A stretch of 64,000 nucleotides of DNA from Planctomycetales bacterium 10988 (GTDB lineage Bacteria > Planctomycetota > Planctomycetia > Pirellulales > Pb10988). Where the stretch lies: NCBI GenBank assembly GCA_009664345.1, contig CP043547.1, forward strand, positions 620,001 through 684,000, read 5' to 3'. Below the pieces are notes generated by a model that saw nothing but the letters and a program-made list of their open reading frames with translations, did not search any database and was not told the origin of the DNA. Each line of letters starts with the position of its first letter. Position 1 is the stretch's first letter. Below, piece after piece: positions 10,901 through 25,900 of the stretch. A program made the position numbers and the translations under genes.

Positions 10901-13900
10901 AGCTTGATTCGAAGTGACGATGCTTTGAGTTTGACTTTGTTCGATTTGAGCGGCTGTGGCGGAATAGTCCAGTGTGCTTTGGGCATTTCCTTGAGCTTTG
11001 GTGCTTTCCGCGCCTGCGAGACCGTTCTCGGTAGCTGCTTGAGCATCGGAAACTGTCTCCGTATAGGTCTGATCGATTTCGGCGACTTCCGCCTCGTAGT
11101 TTGCAAAGGGGGAATCTCCTAAACTATCCATCCCGTCAGAGAATCGCTCTGCTCGATCTTGGGCGGCATCTTGTTGAATCTGTTGGACTTGTTGAGTAAG
11201 GGTGTCTTCTTTCTGCTCCTGGTAACTCATGAAGCTTTCGAGTGAGGATTTTTCACTATCCACATGCGTCTGGACCGCTTGGCTCATCTCCGTGACTGCT
11301 GTTCGATTGGCTTGTTGATCTACATTTTGCCATCGAGCGAAGGCACGCATTTCTGCTTGTGAATAACGATGTTCTGCTTCGGCTAAAGCGTCCTCATAGG
11401 CTTCATCCAACTGATCCTTTGCATCTTGATAGTCAAATGCTTCATCAATGATGCTTTGTTTGAGTGCCTCGGCCAATTTTACTTGGTAATTGGCTTCGAT
11501 TTGGGCACGTAGAAGCCGATAGGCATCCTCCCCGCCCGCGACCTCGTGAATGAAATCGTGTTCCGCTTTGACTCCCGTACGGGCGCTTTTCGAGGCTGCC
11601 TGTGCAGAAGTCATTGCAAGAGTATGTTCAGAGCTGGCTGTCTTGAGTGAGGTCATCCGCTCTTGGGCGGCTACTGATTGGGTGTGGAGATTTCGTTGGT
11701 TGGCAATTTGGTTTGCATTTGCAATTAAATTAGTTGCGGTTTGTGTGGCCCAAGTTGCTTTAGCATCTGCCCGTTGCTGGAAAAAATCTCCCCAGGTATC
11801 GAGCGCCTGTACAAAACCAGGATCGCTGGCTGCTGGCAAGCTGACATAAGTCCAAGGGGTAACCATTGAGGAATGATTAATTTGTGCAGCAAGGAGATGA
11901 ACCTGTTGCGGTAATGCGCTTGTATCATAGTCGTAAGAGAAATGACCAGAGGCATCGGTGAGGATGGTAACATCCGCCTGCATATCGTAATCCAGGTCAA
12001 TCGCTACATTCACATTTGCTAAGCTGGAACCATCAGAACTGATCGATCCTGCGAGTTGTAAAGTAAGCGGATCGTTGGGATCGGGCACAATCCCAAAACT
12101 TAAAATCTCATAATTAAAACTGTTGGGTTCTAGGGTAAAGGTAAAAGAAGCCTCTGGCTGCGAGGCGTCGTCTCCGATATCAACCCAAGCTTTAACCGTA
12201 ACTGGGGTATTGGAGGAGATTCCCTGGCTCAGACCTTGAGGCGTAAACCGGAAGCCGCCTGTAGAATCAGTATACGTAAATCCATCCACCAAACTATCGT
12301 CATTCCAATCAAAGTTAACACGGACCAGCGAAGGCATTGCTCCAAAATCTACTTGACCGATAATTGTTGGATCGAGCGTAATTTGATCCGTAGAAGAAGT
12401 TCCCGTGTCATGGAATAACTGAATCTGCGAGATGGATACATCCGATTCAACGGATTGAAAAAGGGAGCTAATAACTGTTTGATTTTGTAAATATTGCTCC
12501 TTTAGAAAATCAGCGGAGGCAGTAGCTTCGGAAACCTCCTTTATGCCTAATACGCTTGCCAAGGTCAGGGTTCGTTCCTCTTTGGCATAGGTTTTCGTAT
12601 GAGCCTCTTCACGCTCAAGATTTGCTGTCAGCTTTGCCAAGTCAAATTGGAGCGTGGTTAGCGATTGATCTCGGTTTAAGGAATAATTTGCTTCGCTTTC
12701 GAGATAGGATTTGCTTGCAGAGGAAGTGGTCCTCACCCATGTGACAGCTGAGGCCCCTAACTTTCGAGCCAGGTCGATATCAGCCTCAGCAATTCTTTTA
12801 TTATATTCTTCAAGTAATTGATCTTCAGCATCACTTTCAAAATCGTGGAGCGAACCATCCCTTCCTAACTGAGCTAAGGATGTGACATAATCCTTTTTGG
12901 CTGCTCCCAGCTCGAGTGTATGCTCTTTTCTGGCTTGAGCGCTAGCTAGGATGGAATCGTAGTCGGCTCCATGCAGTATTTGTTGATAGCCTTCGGAAAG
13001 GGTACGTAACTGGCTTGCATAAAGATCTGTTTCTGTGCCTGATGCAAGGGTATATTGCTTTGTTGCTTTTGCTGAATCGAAGGTTTTCTTTTGTTCAGCA
13101 ATTCTTGTAGCAAGTTGAAAATCATAATCTGCCTGAGCAACGCTAACTTGATAGCCTACTTCTGCCTCGGCAAAATCCTCCAAGTAGGATTCGTAGAATG
13201 GCTTCATCTCTGCCAACCATTCTTGGTATTTGGTCGATTTTAAGACTTCGAAATCCGAATTTGGATTGCTGCCTGAGGTTGCGTCTTGAATCGCTTGAAG
13301 AGCCTTTTGATTGTGATAATTAAACTCTGCTGTTGCTTGGGAGATAGCAAGCTGTTCGCTGGGACTAGCTAACGAAAGCTGGTAATTACCCTTAGCAATT
13401 AGCTTACTTCTAATCGATTCCGTTATGGCCAACGTGAGGTTGGTTGCATACTGATACTGATTGTTTGCCAGGATATTTCGAAGTGTTTTTTGAAGAGGGG
13501 CGATTTCCTGTTCGTATTGATAATCAAACGTTGTGACTAAGGTCTGGTAGTTCAACTCATGAAGACCTAAATCCAATGCAAAACGATAATCAGCATCTGC
13601 ATAATCGGTTATTTGTGCGAGATGGAAATCACCATGTGCTTTGGAGTATTGAAAGAGCGCTTCATTGATATCCGTTTGTCGTTGGCTTCCAGAATTGTTG
13701 TGATCTATGAAGGCATCATATCTTGCTTGATTGATTTTCGATTGCTTCCAAAGTTGGGATTCGCGATCGAATGCCGCTTGTTCGATTTGAAGCTTGGCTA
13801 AGGCTTCACTATAGTTTGCTTCCGATTGAATATCCGCCAACAGCTGAGTGAGATAAGCACTCTCATAGGCATCGCTATAAGTATTACTCAGTTCCTCAAT

Positions 13901-16900
13901 TGATTCCCGATAGTTCGCTGCTGTACTGATCTCTGTTTGCTGTCGCGTCAACTCGATGTCAGCGATGGCTTCCTCAAGTGAAAATTCATAGTCTGCAATG
14001 CTCTCAGCTAGAGCTCTTTGTTTCTCGGCTTGATCTTGACGAAATGCGGTCAAGGCATCTGCCATCGCAAGTTGATAATTTTTTAGGTCCAAATCGCCAG
14101 GTGGGTTAGCGTTGATTTCAGTGCGAATGTCATCAACTACTTCAAGAGACAGATTTTTTTGATGAAGAGAGAGATCAACGCGATAGTCTCGCTTGATATT
14201 TGCTTGGTCGACCGCTTGTTCTTTCGCCAACTCTGCAAGATAGAGCTTTGAATTTGTATCGATTTCCCGATAGGTTGCCTCGAAATCTCTGCCAAACAAA
14301 GCAATTTGTTTAGACAATTCGAAGTCTGCTTCGGCGAGGGTGGTATCAAGGTTCTTCTTGGCCTCAATCTCGGCTTTGACCGTGTCGAAACGAACCGTAT
14401 CGCGAACAGACCAGGCAGGAGAGGTTGAGAGTGAGCCTTCATCTCGGGGCAGATCGATATCAGCAAGGGCTTCATCGAGCGTGTTTCGAGCGGACTCGAT
14501 CGCCTCATTTTTAGTCTCCGTTGCCTCATTGTGTCGATCAGAAAATTCTGAATGATCATGTTCCCCATCAGGAACATAGTTCGGAACTCCAGAATAGGTA
14601 TGGTAATCGATATCGTGAATAGCCTCATCATATGTAATTCTAGCCGTCGTTTTGCTGAATTCTAATGTGGCATCCCGGACAGAGCTATAATATGCATCAA
14701 AAGCATCTTCCCTGGCTTTCCAAGTATCAAAATTTGAATGATACGTCGCGGTACTCCCCGAAAAGGCCTTCCAAAAAGTTTCTGCACCCTCTGTGGAAAT
14801 TCCTGAGGCAATACCCGCAGCTGCGAACGGAGCATAAGCTACTGCTTCCGTATAATCAAACTCTGCATTAATCGTTTCAAATTGATAGGCATGCTCAAGT
14901 TCTAGCTCCTTGAGGGTTTGGTTTAGGCTGACGACCGCAGTCTCCGTGGTTACCAAATATTCAACTTGAGCAAACTCTTGGCGGTATAATTTAAGCGATT
15001 CTGCACGGTCCTCCGCCTGAGTTCTCTCGGTAGAGGCCAGGTCCGTATAGAAGTTCCCCCAAGCTATCTGTACACCAGTAGCCCAATTTTGGACCTCTGT
15101 TTCATAGTCCGACATAACGTCTATTACAAAGGTTTCGTAAAGTTGAGCTTTTTGGTTTGTAAGTGCTTTGGATGCGGTCGCGTTACTAACCGTCAACGAT
15201 TTTTGCGCGTAGGCTTCAGCAGAATCGTAGCTCAGATCGTCTTGAGCAAGGCTTAGACTCGTCTCCTTTTCAGCTGCCGCGATGCTAACGCTAAAGGTTG
15301 CATTGGCAAGAGCACTCTCAGCGAAATGGAGCACATCTGCATCGAAGATTGCCTTAGCGTAAGTTTCATAAGTTTCTTGAGTCGAGGTACGGAATTCGGT
15401 ATGGGCTGTCGCATAAGCTTGATGAAGGGCATAAAGATCATCCGCATCTGCAATCGATTTATCACGGGTGGCTGCTGCTACGTCTTTGTTGATTTCTTTC
15501 CGCTCTCGGATATAGTCATCATCTCCAACTTGGGTGTCGTCATCTGGCACAGGAACGGAATAGGCAGAGGCATCGGGATCAAAATGAATTCCAAAATATT
15601 CCAGGTTTAAAAGCTTAAGATCTAGTCCGGCCTGGCTTATAGCAATATTATATTTTTCACGCGCCTTACTGGACGAATCTCGATACGTTTTGTAAGCGTC
15701 TTCAAAAGCCGCATTTCGTGTTCCCAACGCTTCTGCGTTGCCCTTCAAACGTGCCAAACGGGCTTCTTGTGTTGTCTTGGTAAGCTTGTGAGCGGCTTCT
15801 GCTTTGGAAGTGATTTGGACTTGATGGGCTTCTGCAACTTTTTGATCTTCAGTGAATTGATGGTCGATCTCCGCGTTACGTGCTTTAAAATTTGACTCGA
15901 CTTGAGCTTTCTCAAAAAGAAATTGTCTGACGGCATTAGCTCGGTCAAAGTCTGCCCGTTTTGTTGCTAATTCGTATTGATAGTTTGCCCAGAAGGTGCT
16001 TCCTTGATCACTCTTCCATTGCAAAGCCGCCTGCTCCGATGCGTCGGCAAGTCCATTCTCAAAGGCCTTGTAAGCATCTGCGATGGCGATCTCGCGTACC
16101 TTTTCGGCTGTTGCAATCTGCTGATCACGTTGCTGTTTGGCCTCTGCTTTTTCAAACTGATAAGATTTAGTTAGGTCTGCTACCTTCTTCTGCCAAGCAA
16201 GATGAGCATCATTTTGATTGGTAATTCCCCAATCGTCATAATTCCACTGAACTTCAGCAAGTTTGGATGCAGCATTTCTTAAGGCTTCGTGGTAGGCTTT
16301 GTAAGCCGCAGAGATTGACTTGTCCTTGGTTGTCTGTGCTTTTTCTACCTCGATCTTTGCATCGTGTATGGCACGATAATAATCGCGATAGGCTGTTTCA
16401 AGCTCTCGTTCAAGACGCTCAAGCTCTTGCTCTAGATGTACCTCATCCCCATAGTTTGCATCAGGGTCATTGTTATATATGGCAAATAACTGACCCTGAA
16501 CATCCGCAATTTCGGATGCAATTTTTGTAACTTTGTCCCACGCCTTATTCTTTTTTTCTACTTGATCATCGTAAGCTTGCTGGTAGGATTCGTTGGCCTC
16601 CTGAACGGCATCGGTGAGTTCCTCACAAGCTTGTTCCACTTCCTCTTGATAGGTTGCCTGGGCTTTTTGAAGGTCTCCCAGATATGCATTCTCGACAGCT
16701 AATTGATCGTTATATTCATCTTCGGCAATTTGAAACTCACCAGGCTTGTCTGGATCGTTTTCATCCCCATGGTAGTATTTCTCGATTCGTTCATCTTCTT
16801 CTTGGTACTCATCTTTGGCCTTCTTCACACTCACTGAGCCACTAGTATCTGTTTCTCCTTCATAAATGTCCCAAGCATCGCTGACTGCTTGATCAAGAGT

Positions 16901-19900
16901 GGCTTCGAGACTCTCAAGTTGGGTTTGATAGTTAACAGTTGCCTCGGGGCTGAATGCTGGGCCGGTCAGCGAAGGAAGTGAAGGAGCGTCTTCGGGAGCT
17001 TCGGGAAGAACAAAGAGAACAGGGGCAGCGGGCCAGACAAAGTCATTGAGCATGAATCCAGCCAGCAATCCATTGTATGAATTAACTAGCGCATCAAGTT
17101 GTGCCTTAGCGGCTGCCTTTCCTTGGTCAGCCGTATTTTTCGCTGCATTGATGTCCTCCTCCAGTTGACCGACCAACCCTTTATCAGCAGGATCCGTTGG
17201 GTCTCCATAAAGCAATTCATCGTAGTCTTTATAGGCAGTCGACGTCTCGGAATTCAGCAATGCTTGGGCATCCTGAAGTGCGGTCTCGGCGATGTCGATC
17301 GCCTCCTGCAACGCAGTATCGTAGTCAAATTCTGGAGTGGTTCCTCCACCCATTACAATGTCCAAGACACCAATTTGTACCGAGTCGGAAACCACAAGGA
17401 TTGGCTCATCTCCTTCGCCATAATCCTCGACTATGACGGATAAGTTAGCGAACCCTGTGAAGTTACTCGTGGCATTGTTGGGCCTGTAGATAACGGTTTT
17501 AAGGTCAGCCAAGATCGCCTCAAGGCTCCCCGAGAAATGAAGCGAAGAGGGCTCCGGATCCGACGGATCTTCGACGGTTGTAGTATTCTCTCCATAGAAG
17601 AAATATCCCTGATCAATAGAGATATCGACTTCGTAATTTTCTGTAGTGTTGTCAGGATCGCTGATGAGAATGGCTTGATAGCCTGAAAATAAAATTGTCC
17701 CTGCTTTTGGGGCTAAAAGATATGGTGGGAGGAAAAGCTCAGGGGCGTCATTGACGGATGCCAATTCATAATAGGGGCTAATCGTTTCACGGATAATCTC
17801 AGAGCCATATTCCCCGTCGTAGGCAGTCACGTCCAAGGTTACGGGACCGTGGTAGTTAGCAAGCGGTGTCAACAATATTTGCGACAATGCCAAATTCACC
17901 GTAGAAATCGTTCCCACCAAAGTGACAGATTGACTTTGATTTCCTAAGATTTGATCAAGCTGGGAGAGATCGCCTTGAACATCAATCTCTGCATAATCGA
18001 GAGAAAAGGTCAAGGAAATTGGCTGGTCTAAACCATCCGCGTCTATCAGCTGGATGGCTGTTTGGCCTTCTAAAAGCAGTGGTTGGTCTTCCTGAAGTGG
18101 ATCCATGGGATCATTCGGAATAGAAGGAATTGAGATCGTTACCGGATCATTGACGCTGCTAAGCGTGGCCAAGGTCGTTGAAACGTTCACCGAGTTACTG
18201 GGTTGATTGCTTGTGGCAGTGAGAGTAAGCTCGATATCCCCATAGTAATTTGCTTGAGGAATAAAAATGGCTTGGGAGAGGGCAGCATTGATTGCAGAGA
18301 TCGTACCTTCCAAAGAGAGTGAATGACTTTCATTTCCCAAGAATTGAAAAAGTTGAGAAGTATCCCCTTGCAGATCAATTTCAGCAAAATCGCTGGTAAG
18401 CGAAACCACAACTACCTGATCGGTGCCATCAGGGTCTTCGAGTTGGATGGCTGCCTCTCCCTGTAAAGTGAAGGATTGGTCTTCCAAAGCCTCAAGAGGA
18501 GTTGCAGGGAGATGGAAAAGGAAGTTATCTTCAACGCTTTGAATCTCGGCAATCGTGGAAGTCAAGGAGGTGACTTGACTCTCTAATCCGCCGTCATAAG
18601 CGGTTATTTCAAGTGCGAGTGGACCATTATAGTTTGGAGAGGGGGTCAGACGAAGGCTGGTCAAGGCTTTGTTGATTTCGAGAACCGTTCCTACTAATGT
18701 AACCGTAAGACTGCCATTTCCTACAATTTGAACTAAACCGGACAGATCCCCCTGGATTTCAATTCCAGCCACTTCATTGCTAAGTGTTAAGGTAACGAGA
18801 GTATGCTCTCCGTTCGCATCGGCCATTTGCAGGGCCGTTGCACCTTCTAAAATAAGGGGAATGTCTTCATCGAGTGAATAAGGAGTTTCTGGCAGATTAA
18901 GGATTTCTGTCGGATAGTTTCCCGGCAACATTACAATTTCAATGAAATCATGATCTACTTGGGGATCAACGCTTGTCTCTGTAGGAAGCTGGCTAGAAAA
19001 AACGTCAAAAATCAAAGAGCCCGTGAAATTAGTTTCTGGATAGTAGACCAAAGTCCCTAGAACTGTATTAATCTCATCTTCTGAGCCAACAATCTGTAGA
19101 TCACCTGTTCCGTCACCTGTGATTATCGTACCTGTCCCGCCAAGGGTGGTATCAACATTAAAAGAGCCGTGAGAGGCTAAAAGTTGAATCGTGATTTGAT
19201 TATCTTCTACCAGCTCTCGAATGGAAGGAAGTCGAAATGGGGTGAATGCATAGGGAACATTTTCTGGAATCAGTAACGTTTCGATATTCCAGTCGATTTG
19301 GGCTGTTTCCGTGCTTGGGAGGCGGAAGGTGTGTTCTACCCAATCACCTACCGCGGTATCATCCACTTGGGTGACCTCGGTGTCATCTTCTGGGATAGTT
19401 ACATCCCCCTCATCCAGCTCCGTCTTTTCTATTGCTTCAAGAGCACGGATGCGAATGGTGCTATAATGGACCTCATCCGAAAAGTTCTCCAAATAAGAAC
19501 CGAGGTCCACATAGAAGAACCTGTTTGGCTGGATCCCTTCAGCCACCGTAATGGTGCCCAAGCTGTTGGTCGGGGAGAGAAATTCAATCTCAAGGGAATA
19601 CTTAGACTGGAAGAAAGGGTAGACTAGAGGCTCATCAGGACGATAAACCGTACTATCCTCCAGGAAGCCTCGGAGGACAAAGGTCTCTTCAAGGGCTTCT
19701 CCCACGGCGTAGTCATCCAGGATCATGCTCATCGAAGCGCTAAGGTTCGAAATCGATGGCCCCGAATTGTCTTCCGCATCCTGGATGGTTATCGGTTCAA
19801 CCTCGTAGGTGGCCCAATCTCCAACGAGAGGCTCATCGACTCCAGGCTGTATACGCACTACACGTAGTTGAACATATTCAAGGCTTTCAGGAAGGGGCCA

Positions 19901-22900
19901 GGTTGACGATTCTCTTGCAAAGGAAGTGTCCGGTGAAGCCGAAAACAGTTCGTCAGCAACCCCATCTAAATCGAGATCGATCTCAATCCTGAAGGTGGCT
20001 CCCTCGGCGTCAGGAACAGTGCCGACATCAGCGTTAATGAGTAACCTGCGCTCTATCTCGCCAGCAGCTAATTGAGAGGATTCGATAAGGCTTACATTGG
20101 TTAGGCTTGGTAGCTCGTGCGTCTCTGTTAATTCATTGGTGAAAGTGACCGCGCTAGTCCAGTCGCTGATACTTTCTTCAAAAGTATTTGTTGCGAAATC
20201 GTAGTACTTTTCAATTGCCCGAAACTTGAGTCCAGGCATCGATTGAAGACTGGTATCGTAAACAAAGTCATAGGTAAAGGAACCATCGTCCAAGGCGTGG
20301 GTATAGTGGGTGAAGGAATCATCTGCGGTTCCATCATTGTCGAAATCGACCTCGATTAGGTATTCATAACCAATCTTGGTTTCGTCGGTGAGTGTTCCGG
20401 AGAAGCGTGCCACTCGCTGGGTCGAAGAATAATAGCGGACGGATTCGGCAGTTAAGTTGCTGATGGTAGGTGCTTCATTTGCTTCTTCTATGTAGTCAAA
20501 AGTGAGATCGGCCCATTCGCCGGTGAGAGGTTCTGCCTGCGTTGCGATGCGTTCGACGGCCCGAATTTGTAGATCAATTTGACCGTGGAGCAGAAGAACC
20601 GTGGGGTCGTAGGTGAAGGTACCGTTTACTTCATCAATGGTGTAGAGAATGTCATCGATCGTGCCATCTTTGCCGAGGTCAATTTCTAAATAATGATTGG
20701 CAGACCATCCTTCAAGGTCCGAAACATTTCCCGTGATGATAGGATTCGAAGTAGCTTTAATGCCCTCAGAAATACTGGAATGCTCGACCAAGTCCAAGTC
20801 GGTGACCACAGGAGCAGTGTTGGCTTCTGGCTGTTCCCGTGTGAAGGTAAAGGCCTGCCATTCATTCGCTACATAATCGCCCAGCGAGGAATCCCACTCC
20901 ACGCCTCGCACAGCCACGGTGATATCGTCACCAGGTTGATAGTCGCCCGTCAGCGTATAGCGAAAACTTTCTCCAGAGAGAACTGTCATGGAGCGGTCGA
21001 TGGTCCCATCATGCCCTTCATCGACTTCAACAAAGGTCAAGAACGCATTCTCGTCGGGATCGGTCAAGGTTCCAGTAATCTCTAAGTCTGCATATTGAAC
21101 ATGATCAATCGTTGGTAATTGATTTTCCATGGAAAGATAAGGAACTTCAATCTCCGTGGACTCGCCAAAAAGTTCTTGAGCATTCGCGGTGTCCCATTCA
21201 TAGGGAATTACATCGAAGGAAAGAGTTACCTCCTGCCCTGGTGTGTTGGCTTCTTGATATTGCTGTTCGAGGAACGGGGTTAGATCGAACGTGAAATAAC
21301 CGTTGTCTACCAAGGTAAATTCATTCGAATCAACGACGTCATTTTCATTGAAATCGATGTGGACATAAGAGGTTTGGGCTCCCTCGGGGTCAATGACAAA
21401 GCCCACCAGTTTGATTTCCCCTTGGTAAGCGCTGCCTTCCTGCTCCCCTTGCAAAGACCAGCTGGTTAAAACCGGAGGGGCATTGGTATTCGGGTCTGAG
21501 TCCGAGAATTCATTGACCGTAAGATTAAAATCATAGGCTCTTGACTTGGCTAAGCCGTCGATCGAATCATCATCGGTAACAATGATCCGAACCGTTGCCG
21601 CACCCGACACTCCTTCTTTTACTTTAAAGGAAAGGTCTCCTGTAAAGAGGTCGATCGTGGGCAGTTGATCAAAATCCGCTTCGGTGAGATTAGGGAGTTC
21701 AGATACAATGGAGGTCATCAATTCCAGCTGTTGCAATTCATTCGCTGGGCCTGCGGAAACGTTGTGAATAAAGTCGGGAACTACGATGGCGCCGGCATTG
21801 GCAGGAACAGCAAAATCCCCTAAATGCTCGAAAGTGGGGGCATCATTCACCGGTTGAATGACCAACGCAAAGGATTGAATTTCCGAAGTGTTGACCCCTC
21901 CAACTTCCGTACCGCCATCATCAGTGACGTACGCTTCGAACTCGACGGTGCCGTAAGCATCCGGGAGGAGTTGGACGAGAAGCGAACCATCTATCTCGAT
22001 CGAAATATCAGAGACCAGGTCGGCACCTGCGGTGATTTGAACGGTGTAACCTTCAGCGATTTGGGAAGTTTCGTATTCCGCTCCGGAGTCGAAGTCTGCC
22101 CAATTCAGGATCGTTACCAATCCATCGACCCCACCATCCTCGGAGATCATTGTCGTCGCAGGCGCGTTCAAAGAAGGTTGTTGATTTGGATGAAAGTGAA
22201 GCGTCAAAGTGATAGGATCAGAATACACCGGCTCGGCATACTCATCTTCCCCCATCAAAACTTCTCTCGCTTTGGCTTTAATCGTAAGTTCAATTTCGCC
22301 TATAAAATCTTCAGGAGGGGTAAACTCCAATTCACCGAAGTCCAGCTGATTGGGAGTAATCAATTCTAGCTGAGAGGTTTCGATGGTCAGGGTGCCATTT
22401 TCATCAGGCGAAAGAGAGCCTAAAAATAAAGAACCTGCAGGTGCCCCTTCGATTACGATTCCTAAAAGTTCCCTATCGGGATCTCCTCCTACCATTGCCT
22501 CCAAGGGGAGTGCAACGATTTGATTGACGGTGTGATTGCTTGTAAGCTCGGTTGCAGATAGAAGCGGGACTTCTGAAATGGGGGTAATCTGAATCGAGAG
22601 AGGAACGGAGACTTCAAAAGCTGGCTGATCGACACCATCTCCAGGATCATCAATTTCCACCAAGAGAGTGTCAGTTCCGTTATAGTCCGTGGTGGGTTGA
22701 TATCGCAGGTTCCCAAAGGCTCCTTGGATTGACGTCAGAATCCCCGAAAAAGTAATCTCCGGAAGCGGATTGTTGAGGCTATCTGTAGGGACATCGAGAC
22801 CTGCATCACTCAAAAGTAGCAGATTTCCTTCTTGAACGCTGAGGGTCACCGTATACACGGTTTCATCGTGATCTACATCTGTGAGAGTTAAACTACTCAG

Positions 22901-25900
22901 GTCGAGTTCACCATCCTCGTCGACAACCAAAGGATCTGCGGAAAGCGTAGGGGCATCGTTGATCGGATCCACCTGAAGCACAAACTCTCTGCTGGTGGTT
23001 AATGCAGTTCCATCAATGGTGTCATCATCCGTCACGGTAACAAGGATAGTTGCCTTTCCATAGGTATCTGGTGCCGTGAGCAAGACCAAATCATAGTGAC
23101 CAGGCTGCCCTTCCTCGAAAGTAGGATCTTCAGAAAACGCAAGATTTCCTTCGGTGAATTCAATCACTTCGATGTCAATTTCAAATGAAGCATGGCTTTC
23201 ATTCGGCCCAAGATGGAGGTTAACTAAAAAGCTTTCGAATCGGTAAACTCCTTCATCTTCATTGATAGTCAGGATTCCACCGGTCGAATCCGTCGCAAGA
23301 TCGAAGGTCGGTGCATCGTTGACAGGGTTGATGAGAATGCCCACTGTCGTAGAGATATCTTGAACATCAATCCCTTCGTTGTTCAAGTCATCACTGAGAA
23401 GAATAGTCAGCGTATCGGTGGTACTATCGTTGAGTTTGCTTTGATACTGGAGTTGAGCAAGGGCTGCCTCGATGGCCGCTTTTGCTCCTGAGACCACAAG
23501 TTCCTGGGCAAACTCGCCTGCCGAGCCAGTGACAAATGACAGGTCAGCAATGGCAGCCAAGAAAAGACTGCCTTTGTTTTCTTCTACCTGTAGGGTCAAC
23601 GTATAATCTGCCGATTCGTTCGCCTGATCGCTAAAAGAAAGCCCTCTCAGAGCAGTCAGTTCATCCTCTGGAACCGAAATACTTGAAGGGACGATCAGCT
23701 CAGGGGCATCATTGACGGGATTAAGCGTTAAGGTGAAAGTTTGAGGATCAGACGTGTCAACTCCTCCTGCGTCGGTTCCTCCATCATCGGTGACATAAAC
23801 TTCAAATTCGACGGTCCCGAAGGCGTGCGCCAAAGGTTTGATGTGAAGATTTCCTTCGCTATCAATGAGTATCCCATCGATTTCATTTAAAATGGAATTG
23901 GAAGGGATGCTAACGAGGTAGGTAGGCGCTTGCGAGGTTTCGTGGATCGAACCTGGGTCGAAAGTTGCCCAATTGGAGATCGTGATGGTTGTGTTTTCCT
24001 CGGCTTCCTCATCAATCGTGATATCAGAAGCAACAAAGGAAGGTTTTTGATTGTTAGAGAACGTCAGCATGATTGAAGTGGTGCTGGACATCGCTACATC
24101 GTTATTGAAGGATTCAATTGCTGTTGCGGTTACCTCCAGTTCGATCTCTCCAACAAAATCAACAGGTGGGTAAAAATAAACAAGTTCTTCCAAGTCCAAT
24201 TGATGATCCATCAGCTCCGGGTCCTGCGAAGTGATCAACCAAGTTCCATCGTCTTGCGGCGATCCCGTAGAGAAAGAGGAGTTTTCAGGAAATCCAGAAA
24301 TGCGAATCTCTAAAGTTTCAGAGTTATCGCTATCATTTAAGCTGCTCTCCAAAGAAAGGGTTACTGGAGAATTGACCAGATGAAAGCTGGGGGCAACTGA
24401 CTCTGTTAGGAAAGGTGCATCGGCAACCCCTTCAACCGTGAGTGTTACATCCGAATCAAAAGTGTAAGTGGTGGGAGGGTTGGTGCCTGAAATACCAGGA
24501 TCGTGAATGGTGATTCCAAGTGTTACCTCACCACTAAAGTCTGGTTCTCCCAAATATTCGAGATTTTCCAAGGCTCCTTGGATTGCTGTGAGATCGCCTC
24601 GAATTTCAATAAGTTGGCTGGGTTCGTTAACTTCCCCCTGATCAAAGTTTAGCCCATTATTGGTCGTCAAGGTAAGCATACCTTGGGACACTTGAAAAGT
24701 GAGCGTATATTCCGTGGTTCCATAGACGGAATCGGCATCCTCAAACGTGAAGCCATCGATAGCAGAACTCAGGTCTTCGAGAATTGGAGATATTGGATTG
24801 TAGTTCAGGATTGGTTGTTGATTGTCATGATAGGTGAGTGTCAACACTAAAGTGTCAGAAGTCGCCTCAACGGGATTGCTTTCTCCATCCATCGATTTGG
24901 CAACAAAGGCAAGTTCAATCGTCCCCGCAAAATCTGTAGGAGGCGTGAAGATAAGCTCATCCGATTCTAATTGTTGATCCAAATCCAGGTGCTGGGAATC
25001 GATCCGCCAAGTGCCTGGAGTTACTTCGGACCCCATTAAAAAGCTGGCTCCAATAGGAACCCCTGTAATCGTGATTTCTAAACTTTCCGAACCATCGGTA
25101 TCAACCAGAGAACTTGCAACCGGAAGTGGAACGGTTTGATTGACGGCAAGATCGAGAGAAGAGGAAGCCAAACTCAGATTAGGAGCATCGGCAACCGGAT
25201 TGACGGTAATAGATAGGTCCGCCAGTTCGACACCGAGAAGTGCGGTTGTGTTGATCTCTCCAGGATCACTGATGGTAACTGTGAGTGCATCCGTTCCACT
25301 AAAATAATCTGTAGGCTGATAGGTTAAATTATTTAGAGCGGCTTCTAACTCAGGTAACGTTCCGCTGAAGGTGAGACTCGGGGAAGGTGTGTCGATCACC
25401 GCTAAAGGAAAGTCGTAATTCGGACTGGCTGGAAGTGTCAGAATTCCCGATTGAACACTGACCGTCATTTCATATTCTAGCTCACTCCCATTGACATCAT
25501 CTACATCGCCGAGAACGAAGCCACTGAGGGAAAGTTCACTTCCTTCATCGAGGCTGAAGGGACCATCATTCGACGTCAGAACTGGTGCGTCGTTGACCGG
25601 CGTAATTTCAAAAGAAAATTGCTGGGTAGAGGTGTTGATACCTCCATTGTCCGTACCTCCGTCGTCTTCAACGATGACTTCAAAAGTGACTTCTCCGAAG
25701 GCATCGGCGACGGACTGATAGGTCAACGTCCCATTTTCGTCCAAATCAATGCTTTGCAAAAGTTCAGAGCCAGACAGAACCGTCAACGTATAGGAGATCG
25801 ATTGAGCGTTCTCATTACTTGGACCTGGCTCAGCTTGTGCCCAACCCTGAAGTTCTTGAACACCACCATCTTCTAAGCTGGAAGGAGGATTACTTGCAGT

